Shown here piece by piece: positions 1 through 6,080 of a DNA stretch of 6,257 nucleotides. Within the stretch, counting starts at the first letter, position 1. The number at the start of each line of letters is the position of its first letter. The translations under genes and the position numbers were made by a program. The stretch is from Legionellaceae bacterium (GTDB lineage Bacteria > Pseudomonadota > Gammaproteobacteria > Legionellales > Legionellaceae), in contig CANNJG010000111.1 in NCBI GenBank assembly GCA_947504795.1, positions 1 to 6,257 of the forward strand. The letters run 5' to 3'. The notes under the pieces were generated by a model. The model saw only the letters and a list, made by a program, of their open reading frames with translations. It did no database searches and was not told where the DNA came from.

Positions 1-1
1 A

Positions 2-2191
2 TTAACCCATACGTTACTGGCGGATCTTGATAAAGAAACGGTTGACTTTAGTCCCAACTACGACGGTACCGAATTTGCCCCTTTGGTGCTACCAGCAAAG
101 ATTCCTAACTTGTTGATCAATGGGTCTTCAGGGATTGCGGTGGGGATGGCAACTAACATTCCGCCTCATAATATAACCGAAATTCTCGATGCAACGCTTG
201 CGATGATTGCCAACCCAGATATTGGCGTTGATGAATTAATGGAAATTGTACCCGGGCCTGATTTTCCAACAGCGGCGATCATTAACGGCAGAGCAGGAAT
301 CGTCGAAGCTTATAAAACAGGGCGCGGTCGTATTTCTATTCGTGCGAAAACTGATATCGAAGTTTTTGATAATGGTCGGCATGCCATCATTATCCATGAG
401 CTTCCGTACCAAGTGAATAAAGCGCGCTTGATAGAACGCATCGCAGAATTGGTTCGGGATAAAAAATTGGAAGGCATTTCGGGATTGCGAGATGAGTCGG
501 ATCGGCAAGGGATGCGCGTAGTGATTGAACTAAAGCGCGGAGAAGTTGCTGAAGTGGTCGTGAATAATTTATATGCCCATACGCAAATGCAATCGGTATT
601 TGGAATCAATATGGTTGCGTTGGTAGAGGGTCAGCCCATGACGTTAAACCTACAACAAATTTTGACTTATTTTATCAAGCATCGTCGCGAAGTGGTGACG
701 CGGCGTTGTATTTTTGAATTAAAGAAAGCGCGAAGCCGGGCGCATGTTTTAGAAGGCTTGGGTATTGCGCTCGCAAATATTGATGAAATGATCGCTTTGA
801 TAAAGCAAGCGTCTACCCCTCAAACAGCGAAGGAAGCGTTATTGGCAAGAGCGTGGCAACCTGGCTTGGTGAAAGCTATGTTGGATAAAGCGGGATCCAA
901 TGCGTGTCGAATAGACGATTTGCCGGCGCACTATGGGTTGATTGATCAAGGTTATCACTTATCTCCGGAACAAGCACAAGCCATACTTGAATTGCGTCTG
1001 CATAGATTGACCGCCTTAGAACAGGATAAAATTTTAAATGAGTTCGAAGCGTTACTAGTAGAGATCATGGATTTACTCGATATCTTGAGCTCGCCAGAAC
1101 GTTTGATGGCGGTGATCCGGGATGAGTTGGTCGAAATTAAAGCGCAATTTGGGGATAAACGACGCACAGAAATCATGGCGTCTCGTGAAGATTTAACGAT
1201 AGCGGATTTAATTACTGAAGAAGATGTCGTCGTGACGTTTTCGCATCAAGGTTATGTGAAATATCAACCGATTTCGTTGTATCAATCGCAGCGCCGTGGT
1301 GGCAAAGGTAAATCGGCTACGAATGTTAAAGAAGAAGATTTTATCGATAAATTAATGATTGCGAGTACGCACGATACATTGTTATGTTTTTCTAACCACG
1401 GTAAATTATACTGGTTGACAGTGTATGAACTGCCATTGGCGAGCCGTATATCCCGTGGTAAACCTATCGTTAATATTTTGCCGCTTGCTGAACATGAGTC
1501 GATTACAGCAATGTTACCGGTGCGCGAATATCAAGAAGGCTTGTATGTGTTTATGGTCACGAAGGCTGGAACGGTTAAGAAAGTGCCTTTGTCGGCGTTC
1601 AGTCGGCCACGGAGTAATGGGATTATTGCCATTGATTTAAATGAAAATGATAGGCTCGTAGGCGTAGACATTACCGATGGCACAAAAGACATTATGTTAT
1701 TTTCAGACGCAGGAAAAGTCATTCGTTTTGATGAAAAACTTATCAGGCCGATGGGGCGCACGGCAAGAGGTGTTCGTGGTATTCGTCTGAGCACTGACCA
1801 ATCCGTCATGTCGTTAGTTGTGGCCAAACCAAATGGTACAATTCTTACGGTAACGGAATTAGGGTACGGAAAACGTACCCATATTGATGAATATCGCATT
1901 ACAGGTCGTGGAGGCCAGGGCGTTATTTCAATTCAAGTCAATGAACGAAACGGCGCAGTGGTTCGTGCGGCTCAAGTCAATGATGATGATCAAGCGATGT
2001 TGATAACGGACCAAGGTACCTTGGTCCGCTTTAAAGTAAATGAATTATCTGTGATTGGTCGTAATACACAAGGGGTTCGCTTGATCAATGTACGCTCAAG
2101 CGAACACGTTGTTGGGATGCAACGTATCGAGGATATTCAAGATGACTCAGAAGCAGAAATATATGCTGAAGAAGAAACCGATAGTTTATAA
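2..2191 (+). CDS. gyrA: DNA gyrase subunit A, 5'-truncated by window edge
   Basis: GyrA is the DNA-cleaving and DNA-wrapping subunit of the A2B2 gyrase that introduces negative supercoils in an ATP-dependent way in the cytoplasm. The frame is open from base 2; 729 codons are visible. By alignment from memory with E. coli GyrA the first residue falls near position 130, so the start, the quinolone-resistance region and the catalytic Tyr (about 122) are just off the left edge. Visible parts: LADLDKETVDFSPNYDGTE and the IPNLLINGSSGIAVGMATN stretch of the breakage-reunion domain, GPDFPTAAIINGRAGI, the coiled-coil/C-gate region around ELRLHRLTALE (about 990-1020), then the GyrA box QRRGGKG at 1289-1309, which marks gyrase rather than topoisomerase IV ParC. 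Six blade-like repeats of the C-terminal beta-pinwheel follow (for example FSHQGYVK, FSNHGKLY, VTKAGTVKK, FSDAGKVIRF, VTELGYGKR, ITDQGTLVRF), then an acidic tail (EAEIYAEEETDSL). The 3' end overlaps serC. No frameshift is seen. Confidence 0.98.
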   Translation, partial: LTHTLLADLDKETVDFSPNYDGTEFAPLVLPAKIPNLLINGSSGIAVGMATNIPPHNITEILDATLAMIANPDIGVDELMEIVPGPDFPTAAIINGRAGIVEAYKTGRGRISIRAKTDIEVFDNGRHAIIIHELPYQVNKARLIERIAELVRDKKLEGISGLRDESDRQGMRVVIELKRGEVAEVVVNNLYAHTQMQSVFGINMVALVEGQPMTLNLQQILTYFIKHRREVVTRRCIFELKKARSRAHVLEGLGIALANIDEMIALIKQASTPQTAKEALLARAWQPGLVKAMLDKAGSNACRIDDLPAHYGLIDQGYHLSPEQAQAILELRLHRLTALEQDKILNEFEALLVEIMDLLDILSSPERLMAVIRDELVEIKAQFGDKRRTEIMASREDLTIADLITEEDVVVTFSHQGYVKYQPISLYQSQRRGGKGKSATNVKEEDFIDKLMIASTHDTLLCFSNHGKLYWLTVYELPLASRISRGKPIVNILPLAEHESITAMLPVREYQEGLYVFMVTKAGTVKKVPLSAFSRPRSNGIIAIDLNENDRLVGVDITDGTKDIMLFSDAGKVIRFDEKLIRPMGRTARGVRGIRLSTDQSVMSLVVAKPNGTILTVTELGYGKRTHIDEYRITGRGGQGVISIQVNERNGAVVRAAQVNDDDQAMLITDQGTLVRFKVNELSVIGRNTQGVRLINVRSSEHVVGMQRIEDIQDDSEAEIYAEEETDSL
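2007..2028. repeat. perfect 22-bp palindrome inside gyrA
   Basis: The 11-base arm CGGACCAAGGT (2007-2017) is followed immediately by its exact reverse complement (2018-2028), with no spacer. It encodes the TDQGTLVR part of the last pinwheel blade, so its protein sequence is ordinary; only the codon choice makes the symmetry. It lies about 115 bp upstream of the serC start. A function is not established. Confidence 0.9.
2129..2133 (+). promoter_or_regulatory. ribosome binding site that favours the 2142 start of serC
   Basis: GAGGA lies 8 nt upstream of the ATG at 2142, a good Shine-Dalgarno distance. The other plausible ATG at 2163 has no purine-rich GGA/GAG/AGG core at a suitable distance. 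The site sits inside the gyrA coding sequence, so translation of serC would be coupled to, or at least run through, the end of gyrA. Confidence 0.6.
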
Positions 2192-3263
2192 CTTTGGAGC
2201 AGGACCGGCGATGATGCCCTTGCCGGTCATGCAGCAAGTGCATGATGAGTGGTTTGATTGGGAACAGCTTGGGATGTCTATTGTCGAGGTTGGGCACCGT
2301 ACGCCGCAATTCATGGCACTGATGGCCACTGCGGAAACAAACTTGCGCGAATTGTTAGCAATCCCAAAAGACTATCATGTTTTATTTTTAGGCGGTGCGG
2401 CGCGCACTCAATTTGCTACGGTACCCTTAAATATACTGTCTAAGGGGCAACAAGCAGGTTACTGGGTCACAGGACTGTGGTCAGAACTGGCTTTTGCAGA
2501 AGCAAAACGCTTGTGTCACGCTTATTGTATTGCCAATTCAAGCGAGTCTGGATACACGACGATTCCTGAGCCCTCCGCATGGCAGATGCAAGATAATACT
2601 GGCTATGTGTATTATACAACCAATGAAACGGTGCATGGCATTCGTTTTGCTGAAGTTCCTCGTGTGCCTGGTTCGATTCCTTTGGTGGCAGATATGACGT
2701 CAAGCTTTCTATCGGAGCCCTTGAACATCAACGACTTTGGGTTGATTTTTGCAGGGGCGCAAAAAAATATTGCGCCAGCGGGATTAACGATTGTGATTAT
2801 CCATAAACAGCTGTTAGAAACTGTGCCGGAAGCACCGATACCGACGATGTTCGACTATCGTATACAAGTTGCGAATCAATCCCTCTACGCAACCCCCCCC
2901 ACATTCAACTGTTACATGGCTGCAAAAATGTTTGAATGGGTGAAAGCAGAAGGTGGTGTGGCTGCTTTACACCAACGCAATACCCAAAAAGCAGCACGAC
3001 TCTACGATTATATTGATGCGTCTTCTTTCTATCATTGTGTTGTTGACAAGCGCTACCGCTCGCTGATGAATGTTTGTTTCAAGATCACCAAGCCAGGATT
3101 AGAGGTGTTATTTGTTGAACAAGCTCATGCAGCGGGGCTGCGGGCGCTGAAAGGCCATAAACAAGTGGGGGGCTTGCGTGCTTCTTTGTATAATGCGATG
3201 CCTATGGCTGGTGTCGATGCCCTATTGAATTTTATGGCTGATTTTGAGGAGGTGCAACGGTGA
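2142..3263 (+). CDS. serC: phosphoserine aminotransferase
   Basis: SerC is a PLP-dependent, cytoplasmic class V-type aminotransferase. It moves an amino group from glutamate to 3-phosphohydroxypyruvate in serine synthesis, and acts on 3-hydroxy-4-phosphohydroxythreonine precursors in pyridoxal phosphate synthesis. With the chosen start it has 373 residues (family about 360). The start is chosen for its GAGGA site; ATG 2163 (366 aa, MLKKKPIVYNFGAGP) is the alternative. Visible: N-terminal VYNFGAGPAMMP, substrate-binding HR (52-53), GGAARTQF (84-91), PLP-stacking Trp108, NETVHG (161-166), Asp184, and Schiff-base Lys208 in AGAQKNI. TPPTF and the C-terminal KGHK..GGLRASLYNAMP follow, with Arg346. 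Relative to E. coli from memory, the Asn before TPPTF is Ala250 and the Arg of KGHR is Lys340. It overlaps gyrA by 50 nt and cmk by 4 nt. A run of eight Cs lies at 2893-2900. The reading frame is intact. Confidence 0.95.
   Translation: MTQKQKYMLKKKPIVYNFGAGPAMMPLPVMQQVHDEWFDWEQLGMSIVEVGHRTPQFMALMATAETNLRELLAIPKDYHVLFLGGAARTQFATVPLNILSKGQQAGYWVTGLWSELAFAEAKRLCHAYCIANSSESGYTTIPEPSAWQMQDNTGYVYYTTNETVHGIRFAEVPRVPGSIPLVADMTSSFLSEPLNINDFGLIFAGAQKNIAPAGLTIVIIHKQLLETVPEAPIPTMFDYRIQVANQSLYATPPTFNCYMAAKMFEWVKAEGGVAALHQRNTQKAARLYDYIDASSFYHCVVDKRYRSLMNVCFKITKPGLEVLFVEQAHAAGLRALKGHKQVGGLRASLYNAMPMAGVDALLNFMADFEEVQR
3246..3252 (+). promoter_or_regulatory. strong ribosome binding site deciding the GTG start of cmk
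   Basis: GAGGAGG lies 7 nt before the GTG at 3260. It is a near-complete Shine-Dalgarno sequence within the last codons of serC. Together with the overlapping GTGA (start GTG 3260-3262, serC stop TGA 3261-3263) it suggests translational coupling and supports a non-ATG start. Confidence 0.85.
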
Positions 3264-3961
3264 CCCTTTTGAATAACGCTTCTGTACCAGTGATCACGAT
3301 TGATGGTCCTTCAGGAACTGGTAAGGGAACGCTGTGTCATCGCTTAGCCACGCGATTGGGTTGGCGCGTATTGGACAGCGGCGCGATCTACAGGGCTTTG
3401 GCGTTTGTCGTCATGGAGCAAAAGATTGATCCGAATGCCTTGGAGGCTATCCTTGATATAGCGAATACCCTACCGTTACATTTCAAACTTGATGTCAACG
3501 ATCAACAATGGACTTATCTAGGTCAACAAGATGTGACGATGTTGATTCGCTCCGAGCGAATCGGGCAAGAAGCCTCACGATTGGCAAGTTCTCCAGAAGT
3601 TCGCGCAGCACTATTACAGCGGCAGCGTGATTTTGCGCAATTGCCCGGACTGGTAACGGACGGGCGTGATATGGGTACGATTGTTTTTCCAGAAGCTATC
3701 CTGAAAATTTACCTTACCGCCTCTCCCGATGCGCGCGCCACACGCCGATTTTTGCAACTGCAATCTCAGGAAGTGAATGGGGTGTATGAGGATATCTTAG
3801 AAGAATTAACCATTCGAGACCAACGCGACCGCTCGAGATCCCACGCTCCGTTAGTTCCTGCCGCAGATGCCATTCAGGTCGACACAACTGGATTAAGCAT
3901 TGTACAAGTTCTGGAAAATATATTACAATTGGCCGCTGAACGCGGCTTGTACCGCTTCTGA
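3260..3961 (+). CDS. cmk: cytidylate kinase
   Basis: Cmk phosphorylates CMP and dCMP to the diphosphates with ATP, in pyrimidine salvage and nucleotide supply in the cytoplasm. The protein has 233 residues (E. coli 227), starts with GTG and is full length. Seen in order: the P-loop GPSGTGKGT at 16-24 with Lys22, DSGAIYRALA at 39-48 (CMP-contact Ser40 and Arg45), the bacterial-type NMP-binding insert (about 60-110), Arg115, DGRDMGTIVFPEA at 134-146 (Arg136, Asp137), LTASPDARATRR at 152-163, and the lid segment RDQRDRSR at 186-193 (Arg186, Asp190, Arg193). It ends with the VPAADAIQVDTTGLSI signature. All CMP-contacting residues I remember for the E. coli enzyme have counterparts. In many gammaproteobacteria aroA precedes cmk; here serC does directly, with a 4-nt overlap. 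A 9-bp inverted repeat lies within it at 3544-3562. Confidence 0.97.
   Translation: MTLLNNASVPVITIDGPSGTGKGTLCHRLATRLGWRVLDSGAIYRALAFVVMEQKIDPNALEAILDIANTLPLHFKLDVNDQQWTYLGQQDVTMLIRSERIGQEASRLASSPEVRAALLQRQRDFAQLPGLVTDGRDMGTIVFPEAILKIYLTASPDARATRRFLQLQSQEVNGVYEDILEELTIRDQRDRSRSHAPLVPAADAIQVDTTGLSIVQVLENILQLAAERGLYRF
3544..3562. repeat. inverted repeat within cmk
   Basis: GATTCGCTC (3544-3552) and GAGCGAATC (3554-3562) are exact reverse complements separated by one base, so the RNA could form an 8-bp stem with a 3-base loop. It encodes IRSERI between the NMP-binding insert and Arg115. No T run follows, so it is not a terminator. Its function is unknown and it may be chance. Confidence 0.7.
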
Positions 3962-3969
3962 GTATTGGG

Positions 3970-3991
3970 GAATACGTCTTGAGACGTATTC
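3970..3991 (+). promoter_or_regulatory. stem-loop between cmk and rpsA
   Basis: GAATACGTC (3970-3978) and GACGTATTC (3983-3991) form a perfect 9-bp stem with a TTGA loop, 8 nt after the cmk stop. The following bases are AT-rich (GATATATTAATTTTG) but contain no uninterrupted T tract beyond four, so it is a poor intrinsic terminator. More likely roles are a processing or mRNA-stabilising hairpin, partial attenuation, or the first element of the rpsA leader. Confidence 0.7.
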
Positions 3992-4007
3992 GATATATTA
4001 ATTTTGA

Positions 4008-4038
4008 TTATCAGTTGAGTTTTAACAAACGCTGATAA
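4008..4038 (+). promoter_or_regulatory. second stem-loop in the rpsA leader; no strong ribosome binding site
   Basis: TTATCAG (4008-4014) and CTGATAA (4032-4038) are exact reverse complements around a 17-nt loop, ending 24 nt before the rpsA ATG. Between the hairpin and the start only a weak GAG (4051-4053, 9 nt from ATG) resembles a Shine-Dalgarno sequence. In E. coli the rpsA leader likewise lacks a good Shine-Dalgarno, folds into hairpins and is the target of S1 autorepression; the same logic here is inferred. I could not find a convincing sigma70 promoter in 3962-4062. Confidence 0.5.
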
Positions 4039-4062
4039 GTAACCACCAGTGAGTGACAGAAT

Positions 4063-5760
4063 ATGTCTGAAAGTTTTAAGGATCTTTTTGAACAATCAAT
4101 TATCGGCGCGCAGTTTTACCCCGGCGCAATTATTTCAGCAATGGTAATTGATATCGACGATGACTACGTAACATTAAATGCTGGTCTTAAATCAGAAGGT
4201 ATTATCGCTATTGAAGAATTTCATGATAAAGACGGTGAATTAGAAATTGCAGTCGGCGATATGGTTGAAGTTGCTTTGGACTCGGTTGAAGATGGACATG
4301 GTGAAACTATTCTGTCTAGAGAAAAAGCAAAACGTCAGGAATCTTGGCGCAGATTATCAAAAAGTCATGAAAACAACGAAACGGTTACGGGTTTAATTTC
4401 AGGCAAAGTTAAAGGTGGATTTACCGTAGAAATTGGAACGATTCGCGCTTTCTTACCCGGTTCTCTAGTGGATGTGCGCCCGGTACGCGACTCATCTTTC
4501 CTAGAAGGTAAAGAATTAGAATTTAAAGTTATTAAAATGGACATCAAGCGCAATAATATCGTCGTATCGCGCCGTGCCGTAGTGGAAGAAGAGTCTAGTG
4601 CTGACAGACAAGCACTGTTGAACGCGTTGCATGACGGACAAATTCTGAATGGTGTGGTTAAAAACTTAACTGATTACGGTGCATTCATTGATTTGGGTGG
4701 CATTGATGGTTTGCTGCATATCACGGATATTTCATGGAAACGTGTTAAACATCCAAGCGAGTTATTAACCGTTGGTCAAGACGTTAAAGTCAAAGTATTA
4801 AGTTTCGACAGCGAGCGTAATCGTGTTTCCCTGGGGATGAAGCAATTAGGCAATGATCCTTGGGTAGATTTGGTCGATCGTTATCCCATAGGTAAACGCA
4901 TGGAAGGTAAAGTGACCAATATCACCGACTATGGTTGCTTCGTAGAAATCGAAGAAGGTGTGGAAGGCTTGGTTCATATGTCTGAAATGGATTGGACCAA
5001 TAAAAACGTTCACCCTAGTAAAGTTGTGTCGCTGGGCGATGGTGTGAATGTCATGGTTCTAGAAATTGACGAAGAACGTCGTCGTATTTCGTTGGGTATG
5101 AAACAATGCGTGGGTAACCCATGGCAGAATTTCGCACAAGCTCATGCTAAGGGCGAAAAGGTACAAGGTAAAATTCGATCTATCACTGATTTTGGTATCT
5201 TCATCGGTTTAGAGGGAGATATTGATGGTTTGGTTCATTTGTCTGATATTTCTTGGTCAGATGCGGGTGAAGAAGCAGTGAAGCAGTACAAGAAAGGTCA
5301 AGAGTTAGAAGCTGTGATTTTAGTGATCGATGCCGATCGTGAACGCATTTCTTTAGGTATCAAGCAATTAGAAGAAGGCGGTTCACAAACTGCGAATGCT
5401 GCTGATCAATTCACTAAAGGTGCGATTGTTTCAGGAACCGTTGCGTCGGTTGAACCTAAGTTAGTGACGGTAACCTTAGACGGTGATGTCATCGGTAAAA
5501 TCAAATTAGCGGATTTATCAGCAGAAAAAGTAACTGACGCGACTACTGTTGTTTCGGTAGGTGACATTATTGAAGCTAAAGTGATGACTGTTGACAAAAA
5601 GAACCAAACGGTGACGCTGTCAGTAAAAGCTAAAGATGCTGAAGATGAAGCCGAAGCCATTAAAAAGTATTCAAAGAGTTCCAAGAGTTCTGAAGTTTCA
5701 ACTACTTTTGGGGATTTATTGAAAGAAAAAATGGAAAAGAAAGACAATTCTGGCGAGTAA
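4063..5760 (+). CDS. rpsA: 30S ribosomal protein S1
   Basis: S1 binds single-stranded mRNA on the small ribosomal subunit and unfolds it for initiation, mainly on mRNAs with weak Shine-Dalgarno sites; in E. coli it also represses its own mRNA. The protein has 565 residues (E. coli 557) and six S1 OB-fold repeats at about 21-86, 106-171, 192-260, 277-347, 364-434 and 452-521. The first two are divergent ribosome-binding repeats (VTLNAGLKSEGIIAIEEF, IRAFLPGSLVDVRP). Repeats three to five are RNA-binding, with the DYGAF/DYGCF/DFGIF strand, GLLH/GLVH and SLGMKQ/SLGIKQ endings. The sixth is divergent. The N-terminus MSESFKDLFEQSI is typical. The C-terminal tail holds a KSSKSS duplication (9-nt tandem repeat at 5674-5691) and a charged end (FGDLLKEKMEKKD). 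The start is preceded by a structured leader. No ihfB follows, although that gene often lies next in Gammaproteobacteria; the next gene is convergent. Confidence 0.98.
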   Translation: MSESFKDLFEQSIIGAQFYPGAIISAMVIDIDDDYVTLNAGLKSEGIIAIEEFHDKDGELEIAVGDMVEVALDSVEDGHGETILSREKAKRQESWRRLSKSHENNETVTGLISGKVKGGFTVEIGTIRAFLPGSLVDVRPVRDSSFLEGKELEFKVIKMDIKRNNIVVSRRAVVEEESSADRQALLNALHDGQILNGVVKNLTDYGAFIDLGGIDGLLHITDISWKRVKHPSELLTVGQDVKVKVLSFDSERNRVSLGMKQLGNDPWVDLVDRYPIGKRMEGKVTNITDYGCFVEIEEGVEGLVHMSEMDWTNKNVHPSKVVSLGDGVNVMVLEIDEERRRISLGMKQCVGNPWQNFAQAHAKGEKVQGKIRSITDFGIFIGLEGDIDGLVHLSDISWSDAGEEAVKQYKKGQELEAVILVIDADRERISLGIKQLEEGGSQTANAADQFTKGAIVSGTVASVEPKLVTVTLDGDVIGKIKLADLSAEKVTDATTVVSVGDIIEAKVMTVDKKNQTVTLSVKAKDAEDEAEAIKKYSKSSKSSEVSTTFGDLLKEKMEKKDNSGE

Positions 5761-5767
5761 TACTTCG

Positions 5768-5789
5768 GGGGTGCTTACAACGCCACCCC
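5768..5789 (+). terminator. GC-rich hairpin after rpsA, possible terminator
   Basis: GGGGTG (5768-5773) can pair with CACCCC (5784-5789) across a 10-nt loop, starting 7 nt after the rpsA stop. There is no downstream T tract, so this is not a canonical intrinsic terminator; it may stall polymerase or protect the 3' end. GGGGTGC (5768-5774) could instead pair with GCACCCC at 5818-5824, which would compete with the next hairpin. Confidence 0.4.
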
Positions 5790-5800
5790 AATGCCTATCG

Positions 5801-5819
5801 GCCGCGGCTTGTCCGCGGC
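5801..5819. repeat. perfect 7-bp GC hairpin with CTTGT loop (REP-like)
   Basis: GCCGCGG (5801-5807), loop CTTGT, then CCGCGGC (5813-5819). The stem is perfect and entirely G/C. The same CTTGT loop recurs in the hairpin at 5918-5932. From memory, hairpins of this form near GGATCC motifs occur as dispersed extragenic palindromes in several intracellular bacteria; this membership is inferred. Confidence 0.65.
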
Positions 5820-5909
5820 ACCCCAACCTTACGCTGGATCCAGTGTTTAATCTCTATTGCTCTTGCACTCATTTGCAACGTTGTAGGTAAACAGCCTATG
5901 TTCCCTACG

Positions 5910-5938
5910 CTACGTTCCGCTGCTTGTCAGCGAGATCC
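5910..5938 (-). repeat. 29-bp hairpin repeat unit, copy A
   Basis: Read on the - strand it is GGATCT, stem arm CGCTG, loop ACAAG, stem arm CAGCG, then GAACGTAG. It matches the unit at 5961-5989 in total length, in the GGATC left flank and in the GAACGTAG right flank, but not in the stem or loop bases. The two copies face each other, which produces a 10-bp inverted repeat (5910-5919 with 5980-5989). Confidence 0.65.
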
Positions 5939-5960
5939 GGTTTTTTCTATCTGCATCGCT

Positions 5961-5989
5961 GGATCCCATGCATAAAGCACGGAACGTAG
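5961..5989 (+). repeat. 29-bp hairpin repeat unit, copy B
   Basis: Read on the + strand it is GGATCC, stem arm CATGC, loop ATAAA, stem arm GCACG, then GAACGTAG. One of five stem pairs is an A-C mismatch on this strand (G-U on the other). It shares flanks and exact length with the unit at 5910-5938 in the opposite orientation, separated by 22 bp containing six Ts. Confidence 0.65.
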
Positions 5990-5991
5990 GC

Positions 5992-6010
5992 AGATGTGTA
6001 TAAAATTCAG
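5992..6010 (-). mobile_element. possible remnant end of an IS50-like (IS4 family) element
   Basis: On the - strand this reads CTGAATTTTATACACATCT, which agrees at 16 of 19 positions with the Tn5 mosaic end as I remember it, including an unbroken 12-base TTATACACATCT, and at 15 of 19 with the IS50 outside end. If real, the outer tip is at 6010 and the element body would lie to the left, but there is no transposase or matching second end there. It could be a decayed end, part of the adjacent repeat, or coincidence. Confidence 0.3.
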
Positions 6011-6057
6011 GAACAAGCTGAGGTACGAAGGTGGGGGATAATTGTCAACATGCTCTG

Positions 6058-6080
6058 GTCGAGTCCTTCGACAGCTTTTT
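6058..6080 (+). terminator. weak hairpin followed by five Ts
   Basis: GTCGA (6058-6062) pairs with TCGAC (6068-6072) around a 5-nt loop, followed after AGC by TTTTT (6076-6080). This is the only hairpin plus T-run downstream of rpsA with near-canonical spacing, but the stem is only 5 bp and it lies 300 bp after rpsA. It may equally be a degenerate dispersed palindrome. Confidence 0.25.

Noticed and set aside
1531..1899. 122-codon antisense open frame within gyrA
   Set aside because: It is a shadow of the gyrA codons, with low-complexity Ser/Thr/Phe composition, no ribosome binding site support and no known domain.
4004..4039. Possible sigma70 promoter for rpsA (TTGATT or TTGAGT with GATAAG)
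   Set aside because: The spacings (24 and 13 nt) do not fit a 16-18 nt spacer, and the same bases are explained by the 4008-4038 stem-loop.
5406..5747. 113-codon antisense open frame within rpsA
   Set aside because: It is the mirror of well-conserved S1 repeat 6 and tail codons. The Ser/Val-rich composition is typical of antisense shadows.
5939..5946. GGTTTTTT after the 5918-5932 hairpin as an intrinsic terminator
   Set aside because: Eight bases separate the 5-bp stem from the T run, too far for a canonical terminator, and the hairpin is better explained as part of the repeat unit.
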